From NCBI GenBank assembly GCA_002351795.1, contig DEHG01000088.1, positions 1 to 8,550 of the forward strand: 8,550 bases of DNA, written 5' to 3'. The translations under genes and the position numbers were made by a program. The notes beneath the pieces are model-generated. The model saw nothing but the letters and a program-made list of their open reading frames with translations. It did no database searches and was not told the DNA's origin. Origin of the DNA: Ruminococcaceae bacterium UBA2806. GTDB lineage: Bacteria; Bacillota; Clostridia; Oscillospirales; Acutalibacteraceae. Below, piece after piece: positions 1 through 6,226 of the stretch (positions are counted from its first letter, which is position 1; the number at the start of each line of letters is the position of its first letter).

Positions 1-24
1 GCTTTTTATTGCTGTCTTATTCAT
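1..24 (-). CDS. Possible 5' end of a gene leaving the left edge
   Basis: Reading leftward on the minus strand, an ATG at 24-22 opens MNKTAIKS and stays open to the edge. An AGGGAG Shine-Dalgarno-like sequence lies at 41-36, with 11 nt to the ATG, which is a little long. The Lys-containing start would suit a signal peptide, but only eight codons are visible, so no product can be named. It lies directly downstream of the minus-strand terminator at 63-114. No promoter fits between the two, so expression would need read-through or a promoter further upstream. A chance ATG is a real alternative. Confidence 0.35.
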
Positions 25-51
25 TTTCTTATCATCTCCCTGAAATGACAG

Positions 52-65
52 TTTGCAGCTGCAAA
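52..65. repeat. 14-bp perfect palindrome
   Basis: TTTGCAGCTGCAAA reads identically on both strands. It sits between the terminator and the putative gene start at 24. Its left half overlaps nothing else, and its right half touches the T-tract side of the terminator. It could be a protein-binding site or chance; no family of operators is recognised. Confidence 0.35.
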
Positions 66-114
66 ATAAAAACAGGCTGTCACACAAGCATAAAAATGCA
101 GTGCGGCAGCCTGT
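63..114 (-). terminator. Rho-independent terminator of the GH13-lipoprotein operon
   Basis: On the minus strand an 8-bp stem, ACAGGCTG (114-107) with CAGCCTGT (79-72), closes over an inner GCAT/ATGC stem and a CAC/GTG stem. It is followed by TTTTTATTTT (72-63). There is no T-tract on the plus-strand side, so it acts on leftward transcription. It lies about 225 nt beyond the lipoprotein stop codon at 340; the MITE-like element fills that gap. Confidence 0.75.
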
Positions 115-337
115 ATCAGTAAAAAATATTATTAAGTAAACACTGAATAAATTGTTTTTTGAGATTTGGAGCCAACCGAAAATGGCGGAATGTGGAGCTG
201 TCTCGCCTGCCGGCTCGGTCGGTGCTTCTGCCTTCGGAAGAGGTGTCCACCGGACACCCGCACCCCCACACTCCTAACGCTAATTAATCAGCGTTTCCTT
301 AATAGAAAAGACAAACGAGTAAATTATGCTTGTGTGA
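80..337. repeat. 14-bp inverted repeat enclosing the MITE-like element
   Basis: TCACACAAGCATAA at 80-93 is the exact reverse complement of TTATGCTTGTGTGA at 324-337. The right arm starts 3 nt past the lipoprotein stop codon. The left arm is the 3' side of the terminator hairpin. In the minus-strand transcript the arms could pair, excluding the terminator stem, with the 132-302 element looped out. They could also be the ends of a larger insertion, or duplicated terminator sequence. The match is seen directly; its role is unknown. Confidence 0.6.
132..302. mobile_element. MITE-like non-autonomous element with TTAA ends
   Basis: The outer 23 bases at 132-154 and the reverse complement of 280-302 match at about 18 positions (TTAAGTAAACACTGAATAAATTG against TTAAGGAAACGCTGATTAATTAG, compared in pieces). 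Both ends show TTAA, which may be a target duplication around a 163-bp core (136-298) or part of the repeats. The interior is GC-richer than its AT-rich flanks. It can fold: a 7-bp hairpin at 242-258 (GGTGTCC/GGACACC), with possible outer pairings 221-225/260-264 and 191-195/266-270. It has no credible coding sequence; the open frame from TTG at 166 has no ribosome binding site and runs into the lipoprotein gene. This would be a MITE or REP-like repeat mobilised by a transposase elsewhere; copy number cannot be judged here. Confidence 0.6.
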
Positions 338-339
338 TA

Positions 340-1233
340 TCATGCAGGCCAGTTGCTCAGGGCGGCTTTAAGAGCAGAAGCGGAATACTTTGTTTTCTTT
401 CCGAGAACGTAAGTCCAGTTGGAATTGAATTCCGTATAGGTGCTGAGATATGGATAGACGTGTGAGTCAAACTGATCTTTAGATACATCTCGTCCGTCAA
501 TGTGATAATAGCCGCCGTTAGGACTTTCCGGGGTAATGAGTTTGCAGGACGCATCAAGTACACGCTCAAAATAACCGTCTTTAAGCTCGCCTACAATAAG
601 GCTTGCATAATCGCTTCTGCCGTAAAGCAGGGCTATCTGTCTGGACTGAGGGTTGTACATTATTTTCTGATTTATAACTATATGTTCGGTTGCATCCGTT
701 GCCTTCCCGTCAGCAAAGCTGAAGATTATGCCGTCGTAATAGGATTCGTCTTCTGTAGCTATGATAAGCTCGGGCTTTCCGTCCTGATCTATGTCGAGAA
801 GCTCAAAATCTATATTCTGCGGCGCACCGTCGTCTGAAATGGATTTGATATATTCATCTGCTGATTTTATATACTGCTCCTGCCATGGGATCTGCGGCTC
901 GGCGGACTTTTCGGACTGTTCTCCTGAATCTTCGCTTTGTTCTGATGATCCCTCCGACTCAGAGCCTTCTTTGCTTTCTTCGCTTTCTGCGGAGCTTTCA
1001 GCACTGCTTTCCTCTATGCTGCTTTCTGCGGAGCTTTCAGCGCTGCTTTCCTCTATGCTGCTTTCAATGGAGCTTTCTGTGCTGCTTTCCTCTGTGCTGC
1101 TTTCAATACTGCTCTGAACGGCAGCGGACTCAGGCGCAGAAGAACTGACATTATCAACTTCATCGGAATCACAGCCTGCAAAAAACATTCCGGTACATAT
1201 AAGAATAGTGATAAGTATAATTTTTCGGTTCAT
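340..1233 (-). CDS. Secreted lipoprotein with Ser/Glu-rich repeat linker
   Basis: Predicted membrane-anchored lipoprotein of 297 aa, function unknown. A positively charged start (MNRK) and hydrophobic stretch end in the lipobox FAGC, with the lipidated Cys at 21. Residues about 30-110 are a low-complexity Ser/Glu linker containing three 13-aa tandem units (46-84, SIEESSAESSAES type). The C-terminal domain (about 115-297) opens with a Ca-loop-like DIDQDGKPELII at 147-158, as in FG-GAP or EF-hand-like proteins, and has many aromatic residues; no named family is recognised. An ATG two codons upstream (1239) leaves only 3 nt after the AAGGAG at 1248-1243, so the ATG at 1233 (9 nt) is preferred. 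The gene starts 13-19 nt after the GH13 stop, so it is almost certainly co-transcribed. A role in binding or sensing substrate for the enzyme is inference only. Confidence 0.85.
   Translation of the reverse strand: MNRKIILITILICTGMFFAGCDSDEVDNVSSSAPESAAVQSSIESSTEESSTESSIESSIEESSAESSAESSIEESSAESSAESEESKEGSESEGSSEQSEDSGEQSEKSAEPQIPWQEQYIKSADEYIKSISDDGAPQNIDFELLDIDQDGKPELIIATEDESYYDGIIFSFADGKATDATEHIVINQKIMYNPQSRQIALLYGRSDYASLIVGELKDGYFERVLDASCKLITPESPNGGYYHIDGRDVSKDQFDSHVYPYLSTYTEFNSNWTYVLGKKTKYSASALKAALSNWPA
982..1098 (-). repeat. Three 39-bp tandem repeats in the lipoprotein linker
   Basis: Copies at 982-1020 and 1021-1059 differ at one base; the copy at 1060-1098 differs from its neighbour at six, and a short partial unit follows. 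The 39-bp period equals 13 codons, so gain or loss of a unit keeps the frame and only changes linker length. The near-identity of two copies points to recent duplication by slippage or unequal recombination. Confidence 0.9.
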
Positions 1234-1242
1234 TTTCATTAT

Positions 1243-1248
1243 CTCCTT
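1243..1248 (-). promoter_or_regulatory. Ribosome binding site deciding the lipoprotein start
   Basis: AAGGAG lies between the GH13 stop (1255-1253) and the lipoprotein start. Spacing is 3 nt to the ATG at 1239 and 9 nt to the in-frame ATG at 1233, which favours the latter. Confidence 0.7.
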
Positions 1249-1252
1249 GATT

Positions 1253-3253
1253 TTAGTCGCTTACTACAAGACCTGGAATATCGGCTTCATTGGAAGGCTC
1301 GGGAGTTTCTGGTGTTTCATTTGTGAGTGTCTCATCTGCTTCGGTAGTTTCATCTGCCAGTGTTTCTTCGACCAGGGGGATTATCTCGGGAGTTTCAGCC
1401 CAGACAAAAGCACAGCCGTCACGGGGTATCACAAGCTCATCCTCTTCGATAACAGTATCAAGATAAGGCTTACCTCCAATGAATTCCTTTGGCATCTTAA
1501 AGCGTATCTCATGATTGTCGGCATTGAATACGCACAGAAGCATATCTTTTTCATCACGGCGGATATATCCCATAGTTCTTCCGCCTGAACCGAATTCGAT
1601 AAGATCGCCGTCTGTCAGACATGAACATTCTCCACGCATACGGCCAAGAGCCTTATACCATTCAAGAAGCTCCTTGTCTTCATTTCCCCAGGGGAAGGTA
1701 CGGCGGTTAAATGGGTCACGATAACCCTCTACACCGACCTCATCGCCGTAATATATGCAGGGAACGCCGGGGAGAGTATAAAGTATTCCGCTTGCAATAC
1801 GCATACGTCTCAGACCGTATTCACGCTGTTCGGGACTTAGCTTTGTAGCAGCCTGCCATTCACGTCCTCTGCCGTTTTGTCTTTCTCCGGCAAGAAGGGT
1901 AATGACACGTTCCGTATCATGAGTGCCCAGAAGATTCATAAGCGAACGCAGAACAGGGCGGGGGTAGTTTTCGATGACATTCAGAACTATTTCCAGCATA
2001 TGACGGCCGTCGCCGCAGTCGAGAAAACCGAGAATAGCGTCTCTGAACGGATAATTCATTACGCTGTCAAGCTCCAGACCGTAAAGGAATTCACGTCTTG
2101 AACCATAGCTCTCCTTATTGGACGCATCCTCCCAGACCTCGCCCAGCAGAAGTGCTTCGGGATCCTCCGCCTTTACCGCTTCTCTGATATTCCTGATAAA
2201 TTCATCGGGAAGCTCATCGGCAACATCAAGACGCCAGCCGCTGTTTCCGGCTTTTATCCATTTCCTTATTATACCGTTTTCGCCGTTTATATATTCGTTG
2301 AAGGAATCGGAAAGCTCCTCGACTTCGGGAAGGGTATTGAATCCCCACCATGAATTATATATATTAGGCCATTCTATGAATTTGTACCAGGTATAATAGG
2401 GTGAAGATGTGGAATTGTATGCGCCGTTTTCGGGATATCTGCCCTCACGGTTGAAATATTTGCTGTCGCTGCCCGTATGGCTGAAAACGCCGTCGGTGAT
2501 AATGTGTATCCCGAGTTTTTTTGCCTCCTCGCACATTTCCCTGTAATCATTCTCATCGCCTAAAACGGGATCGATCCTTTCATAATCGCCCGTATCATAT
2601 CTGTGGTTTGAATATGCTTCAAAGATGGGATTGAGGTAGACGCAGGTGACTCCAAGCTCTTTAAGATAGGGGAGCTTTTCGGTTATTCCTCTGAGGTCGC
2701 CGCCGAAAAAGTCTGAATTTGTTATCATGCCGACTTCGTTGGGCTTCCAGTCGGGAATGGTATCCCAGTTTTCCTGAATTTTCTTATCGGGATATATGCC
2801 CTCTTTTTTCTTTCCGGAATTATAGAATCTGTCCGGGAATATCTGATACATTATTCCGCCGGGAAGCCATGACGGCGTTTTAAAATCCTTTTCATAGCAC
2901 AGAAGCTGGAACCTCGGCTCATGATCGCTCAGAGCAAGATAGCCCTCGCCTCCGAATCCTTTCATAATATAACGCTTTCCGTACCTTGTGTCAAGCGCAA
3001 AATGATACCAGTACAGACCGACGTTCTCCGCCTGTACATCACATTCCCATGCTTCATGGTCATCGCCTACCATTCCGCACCAATACATTCCGTAAACATT
3101 GGTATCGCCGAATTTATCATCCTTCAAGGCAAGTACAGACGAACTGCATGCAAGGTCACGGGGAAGAATGATCTTGAAATGTATATTGGTGCCGAAGGAA
3201 ACAGCGCCTGTAGGGCTGCGGTAATCCGTTTGGCGGGAATTGAATAACTGCAT
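1253..3253 (-). CDS. Glycoside hydrolase family 13 (alpha-amylase/neopullulanase-like), cytoplasmic
   Basis: Hydrolyses alpha-glucosidic bonds, probably in maltodextrins or pullulan fragments taken up by the cell. The 666 aa have no signal peptide, so the site is predicted to be the cytoplasm. Residues about 1-115 form an N-terminal beta-sandwich of CBM34 type. The (beta/alpha)8 barrel follows with GH13 motifs: MYQIFPDRF at 135-143, DGVFSHTG at 254-261 (region I, Ser where Asn is usual), GWRLDVADE at 339-347 with nucleophile D343, GEVWED at 371-376 with acid/base E372, and GTHDTE at 443-448 with D446. A C-terminal beta domain ends near 619. Residues 620-666 are an odd acidic Thr/Glu/Pro tail. 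The start at 3253 has AAGGAG 8 nt upstream. The downstream lipoprotein shares its transcript. Exact specificity (neopullulanase, cyclomaltodextrinase or alpha-glucosidase) cannot be read from motifs; the family call is firm. Confidence 0.93.
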   Translation of the reverse strand: MQLFNSRQTDYRSPTGAVSFGTNIHFKIILPRDLACSSSVLALKDDKFGDTNVYGMYWCGMVGDDHEAWECDVQAENVGLYWYHFALDTRYGKRYIMKGFGGEGYLALSDHEPRFQLLCYEKDFKTPSWLPGGIMYQIFPDRFYNSGKKKEGIYPDKKIQENWDTIPDWKPNEVGMITNSDFFGGDLRGITEKLPYLKELGVTCVYLNPIFEAYSNHRYDTGDYERIDPVLGDENDYREMCEEAKKLGIHIITDGVFSHTGSDSKYFNREGRYPENGAYNSTSSPYYTWYKFIEWPNIYNSWWGFNTLPEVEELSDSFNEYINGENGIIRKWIKAGNSGWRLDVADELPDEFIRNIREAVKAEDPEALLLGEVWEDASNKESYGSRREFLYGLELDSVMNYPFRDAILGFLDCGDGRHMLEIVLNVIENYPRPVLRSLMNLLGTHDTERVITLLAGERQNGRGREWQAATKLSPEQREYGLRRMRIASGILYTLPGVPCIYYGDEVGVEGYRDPFNRRTFPWGNEDKELLEWYKALGRMRGECSCLTDGDLIEFGSGGRTMGYIRRDEKDMLLCVFNADNHEIRFKMPKEFIGGKPYLDTVIEEDELVIPRDGCAFVWAETPEIIPLVEETLADETTEADETLTNETPETPEPSNEADIPGLVVSD

Positions 3254-3334
3254 AGTGATAACTCCTTATCAAATGGTATAAAATGGCATATTAATGCCCT
3301 TATTTCAACATTATATTGCTATAACTCAGATTAT

Positions 3335-3363
3335 ATTATAATACCTGACAATTTATCAGTCAA
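3335..3363 (-). promoter_or_regulatory. Sigma-A promoter of the GH13-lipoprotein operon with operator-like palindrome
   Basis: On the minus strand TTGACT (3363-3358) and TATAAT (3340-3335) are exactly 17 nt apart, close to consensus. Transcription should start near 3328, giving a leader of about 75 nt. The 15-bp near-palindrome CTGACAATTTATCAG (3345-3359; six of seven base pairs match) fills the spacer and touches the -35 box, a position typical for a repressor site. Promoter confidence is high; the operator is inference. Confidence 0.8.
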
Positions 3364-3559
3364 GTTATTATAAGTCAAATTTCAGCGATATATTGTTAGA
3401 GAACGGTTTTTCTTTCGTGGAAATAACTGGCTAATACAGTATGTTTTTCATATTTATTGATTATCATGAACTATCTGTTTAATTTTACCTATAAATCATT
3501 GTTATTTTTGGTTTTTCCCTTAAAATTCCTGAAATTCTGCATTATTTTTACTTAAACGG

Positions 3560-3588
3560 TTTACTGTTGCCGGATTTTGTGCTAAAAT
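3560..3588 (+). promoter_or_regulatory. Extended -10 promoter of the YARHG lipoprotein gene
   Basis: TTTACT (3560-3565), a 17-nt spacer ending in TGC, and TAAAAT (3583-3588) form a plausible sigma-A promoter with an extended -10 TG. The predicted start near 3595 leaves a leader of about 35 nt with AGGAG at 3617-3621. Confidence 0.6.
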
Positions 3589-3629
3589 AATAAAGGTTAT
3601 ACCTAATCAGAAAGACAGGAGATCTTCTA

Positions 3630-4796
3630 ATGAATAATAAAAAACCGATCACAGCAGTTGTTCTTATATTAAGCTTGATAATGTCATTGGGTATGGCGGG
3701 ATGTAACAGCAATAATGATGATCCTGCCGAGAGAGACCCCGAGCACAGGCTTTTCAGCAGTACGGCAAGCTCCGATACAGTTATCATGCCCTCACATCCC
3801 GACCAGCCTTCAAATACAAAGGAAACTACTGAGCCGGAGCAGTCGGCACAAAAGCAGACAAGCAAGCCCGCTGAGCAGTCCTCACAGGCGTCAAAGTCTG
3901 AATCAAGTCAGAAGCCCAAGAAGAAAAATGAAGCCGAGCTTAAACAGCTTCTTGCCAAGAATAAGCCCGGTAAGGCTTTGTATGACGCAATATATAAGCT
4001 TGACGATTACAAGGCAGGCGGTCATGTTGTCACCGATCTTGACGGCAACGGAAATTATGAGCTTGTCATCCGCAGCAAGGACAGAACGACGATAAGCATA
4101 TATCAGGTCGAGAACAAGACCCTCAAGGGACCTGTAGAGATCAAGGCGCCTACACAGGCTGATCTCAGATACGGATTTTTCAGTGAGGATAAAAAATACT
4201 GTGATAATACATGCTGTCTTACCACTCTTGAGGATATGGGCGGCAATACATATATCATGAATGTATATGATTACAAGGGCATTGACGCAGAGCCGGAAAT
4301 GAGCAGGAGTATTGTATTTACTGCAAGCTATGTAGCCGATGATCCGTCAAAGGTGCAGTTCACTGCCGATGATCCGGGCTTCCTCAAAGACAGCTGGCAG
4401 GAATCATTCAATGACGAGTGCAAGACCATCTTTTCTATAAAGGGAACAGATAAAAAGCCCGATGTAAAAAAGACTGAGAAAATACTTACGGAGTTCACAA
4501 AGAAGTATTATCAGAAGGATGATCTGACTCTGAGACTTTATGACGGACGTACACTTGGCGACAGTATACTTCCGATAAACAGCGTAAGCGATCTTGCAAA
4601 AAATGCCGTTTTTGCAAAACACGGAATGAAATTCGAGCATCCGCTTTGCATTGCATTTTTCAACAAGAATGATGATTATACAGAGAAAAAGCCTTTCGGA
4701 AAATATACCGTTGAAGATTATAAGGATGAAAAGGATCTTACCGATACTGATAAAATGGTATTGGATGCTATTATTGAGTTTGACAATAGTTTATAA
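3630..4796 (+). CDS. YARHG-domain lipoprotein
   Basis: Predicted surface lipoprotein of 388 aa. A basic start (MNNKK), hydrophobic core and lipobox MAGC put the lipidated Cys at 25. Residues about 26-105 are a hydrophilic Ser/Thr/Gln/Lys/Pro linker. DLDGNGNYELVI at 136-147 is a Ca-loop-like motif resembling the one in the lipoprotein at 340-1233. The C-terminus (about 319-385) fits the YARHG domain: LAKNAVFAKHGMKF, then an aromatic segment with NDDYTEK and a final DLTDTDKMVLDAI. YARHG domains are extracellular and thought to be associated with the cell surface; their ligand is not established. AGGAG lies 8 nt before the ATG. The gene is monocistronic, with its own promoter and a terminator 19 nt past the stop. 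Its function is otherwise unknown. Confidence 0.87.
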   Translation: MNNKKPITAVVLILSLIMSLGMAGCNSNNDDPAERDPEHRLFSSTASSDTVIMPSHPDQPSNTKETTEPEQSAQKQTSKPAEQSSQASKSESSQKPKKKNEAELKQLLAKNKPGKALYDAIYKLDDYKAGGHVVTDLDGNGNYELVIRSKDRTTISIYQVENKTLKGPVEIKAPTQADLRYGFFSEDKKYCDNTCCLTTLEDMGGNTYIMNVYDYKGIDAEPEMSRSIVFTASYVADDPSKVQFTADDPGFLKDSWQESFNDECKTIFSIKGTDKKPDVKKTEKILTEFTKKYYQKDDLTLRLYDGRTLGDSILPINSVSDLAKNAVFAKHGMKFEHPLCIAFFNKNDDYTEKKPFGKYTVEDYKDEKDLTDTDKMVLDAIIEFDNSL

Positions 4797-4812
4797 ATAG
4801 TTATAACAAAAA

Positions 4813-4847
4813 GACCCGGCGCAGAAATGCGTCGGGCATATTTTTTT
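4813..4847. terminator. Bidirectional rho-independent terminator
   Basis: CCCGGCGCA (4815-4823) pairs with TGCGTCGGG (4828-4836) with one G-T wobble around a GAAA tetraloop. A seven-T run (4841-4847) follows on the plus strand, and a five-A run precedes it (4808-4812), giving a T-tract on the minus strand. It serves the YARHG lipoprotein gene and the converging argS operon. The plus-strand T run overlaps the stop codon of the minus-strand membrane protein gene. Confidence 0.9.
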
Positions 4848-5082
4848 ACTTTTCGACAGCAAGTGAACGGTAGCCGAGGATAAATGCGGCTATCTCAAAC
4901 AGTATACCGAGCTGGCATATAGTAGGAGTGTTTATTTTTTCCTTTGTCATACCGAAAAACTGGGCTACACTCCCGTAGATATCAGTCTTACCCGCCATAT
5001 ACAGGATAATGGCAGTAACGATAATTGCCAGACCGATACCGCCGAATATAAGTCCGGCTAACATCAGAGGTTTGTTTTTCAT
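4846..5082 (-). CDS. Small two-helix membrane protein, function unknown
   Basis: The product has 78 aa with two predicted membrane helices (about 6-31, rich in Gly/Ile/Leu, and about 54-72) joined by a polar loop containing TDIYGS and TKEK. No family is recognised. The open frame extends to an ATG at 5100, but that segment itself contains the ribosome binding site, so the ATG at 5082 (7 nt after AAGGAGG) is taken as start. It is the last gene of the operon, 17 nt after the methionine-synthase-like gene, and its stop abuts the shared terminator. The membrane prediction is solid; any link to its neighbours is inferred from position only. Confidence 0.75.
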   Translation of the reverse strand: MKNKPLMLAGLIFGGIGLAIIVTAIILYMAGKTDIYGSVAQFFGMTKEKINTPTICQLGILFEIAAFILGYRSLAVEK

Positions 5083-5089
5083 TTGTGAT

Positions 5090-5096
5090 CCTCCTT
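5090..5096 (-). promoter_or_regulatory. Ribosome binding site deciding the small membrane protein start
   Basis: AAGGAGG lies 7 nt before the ATG at 5082. It falls inside the extension that begins at ATG 5100, a start that has no ribosome binding site and overlaps the previous stop by one base. Confidence 0.85.
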
Positions 5097-5099
5097 CCA

Positions 5100-6212
5100 T
5101 TAATATATGATAGCACCGTACTTATTGCACAGCGCTTCAAGATCTTCACGCTCTATTGCACATCGGCTGTCCACTATAAGGCGGCCGGTAAAATATCTCA
5201 AGGCGGCTTCAAGAGTTGTTGTGTCGTTTGCATGAACGGTTATCGGAAGTCTTGACATATTTGAATTAACGGCAAGTACGGATACATCGTCGCTTGAATT
5301 AAGGTTTATGCATATCGAATTAATGTTTTCATCATCCATATCTATCATATCGTCGCTCATGCCGTAATCACATTCTATAGGCTCGCTAAGCTCTATATTT
5401 TCGGGAAGGAAGAATACCTCGCTTTCAACAGCGGCGGCATAGCTGTCCTTTTCCGTATCCGGATCAAAACGGCTTTTGAATGACATTATTGCTTTTGCGG
5501 ACTCCTCAGAAAGAGTGCCGCAGGTGTTCAGAAATACCGATGCGCCGCTTTCGGAAAGCTTTTCAAGAGACTGTATGCTGAGCGAGGAAAGATCGCCGAC
5601 AGCTATAAGGGGGATCTCGGCATGGGGTAGTATATCATGCAGAAGCTCAGGAAGCTCCCCGATACCGTCCGTACTGTAGATACCGAAGCCCGAAGCGCCG
5701 AGGGACTGAAGCGTAATAAGAGCGGCAATATAATCCACTTCATTTTCGCTTTTGCCGTCCTCATCTGCATTCACGGTAACGAATACAGGGATATCAGCCT
5801 GTACGCCTGCAATTACAGCCGCCCTCATCTGCCACAGAAGGATGTTGTTTTTTACAACTACAAGCTCAGCTCCGCAGTCACGGAGTATAGTCATTTTTTC
5901 GAGGTAATCAAATACTGCATCCTCAAAGGCTCCGCAGCTGTACTGCTCTGTCGTGCAGTCCTCACTGCTGAGTATTGCGCCGACATATGCGCCCTTGGGT
6001 GCATATTTTTTTGCATTGTCAATAGCTGCCTTAAAGCGCATGGCAAGCTCATCGTCATCATCAGTTTCCTCTAAATTGATATGCGTGATATGCTGTGTAT
6101 CGGCAAATATAAGATTTGTATGGCATAATCGGACGCCGGGGTCGCCGCTGTCGGATTCATCCTGATGTACGGGAACATCAGCCGCAAGCGGAAGAGAAAT
6201 GTTGATCTTCAT
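5100..6212 (-). CDS. Methionine synthase/homocysteine methyltransferase-like protein, probable pseudoenzyme
   Basis: The 370 aa resemble, weakly, the homocysteine-binding TIM barrel of cobalamin-dependent methionine synthase. Residues 106-210 follow the family pattern: an RDCGAELVVVKN strand where GADLIVIET-type is usual, then IPVFVTVNADEDGK (PVxxSxxFDxxGR position), LGASGFGIYS and IPLIAVG. The zinc site appears lost. The usual GxNC is GIYS (S180 replaces Cys), and the Cys-Cys pair of GGCCGT is TC (T230-C231 in NTCGTLSEE). The N-terminus lacks the DGAMGT motif. Residues 322-370 resemble a short piece of the pterin-binding domain (PITVHANDTTTLEAAL, then a KYGAIIY end), joined by an acidic segment at 270-310. 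The start has AAGGAG at 6 nt, and the gene lies 14 nt after argS. Catalysis as a zinc methyltransferase is unlikely; binding or regulation is a guess. Family assignment is by eye. Confidence 0.6.
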   Translation of the reverse strand: MKINISLPLAADVPVHQDESDSGDPGVRLCHTNLIFADTQHITHINLEETDDDDELAMRFKAAIDNAKKYAPKGAYVGAILSSEDCTTEQYSCGAFEDAVFDYLEKMTILRDCGAELVVVKNNILLWQMRAAVIAGVQADIPVFVTVNADEDGKSENEVDYIAALITLQSLGASGFGIYSTDGIGELPELLHDILPHAEIPLIAVGDLSSLSIQSLEKLSESGASVFLNTCGTLSEESAKAIMSFKSRFDPDTEKDSYAAAVESEVFFLPENIELSEPIECDYGMSDDMIDMDDENINSICINLNSSDDVSVLAVNSNMSRLPITVHANDTTTLEAALRYFTGRLIVDSRCAIEREDLEALCNKYGAIIY

Positions 6213-6226
6213 TTTCGTCTCCTTCG

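Larger units (their letters stand above)
3254..3629. other. Divergent intergenic region, AT-rich
   Basis: These 376 bases separate the divergent GH13 and YARHG lipoprotein genes and hold no credible gene. They contain one promoter for each direction. A small inverted repeat GGCATATTAATGCC at 3285-3298 lies in the GH13 leader and could form a 5-bp hairpin about 20 nt before its ribosome binding site. A second TTGACT (minus strand, 3378-3373) lies 15 nt upstream of the -35 box used in the promoter call. Nothing recognisable was seen between about 3380 and 3555. Confidence 0.7.

Noticed and set aside
166..465. 99-codon plus-strand frame starting at TTG within the MITE-like element
   Set aside because: It has no ribosome binding site, a Cys/Arg-rich composition, and it crosses from the repeat into the antisense of the lipoprotein gene.
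982..1117. Repeat block considered as a CRISPR array
   Set aside because: The 39-bp units are directly abutting with no unique spacers, and they translate in frame as a Ser/Glu linker.
254..3253. Loss of GH13 activity because region I reads DGVFSH, not the usual DxxxNH
   Set aside because: The three catalytic acids (D343, E372, D446) and the His residues are present; the Asn to Ser change alone does not argue for an inactive enzyme.
5637..6074. 145-codon plus-strand frame opposite the methionine-synthase-like gene
   Set aside because: It is a shadow of an intact minus-strand gene with a good ribosome binding site and family similarity.
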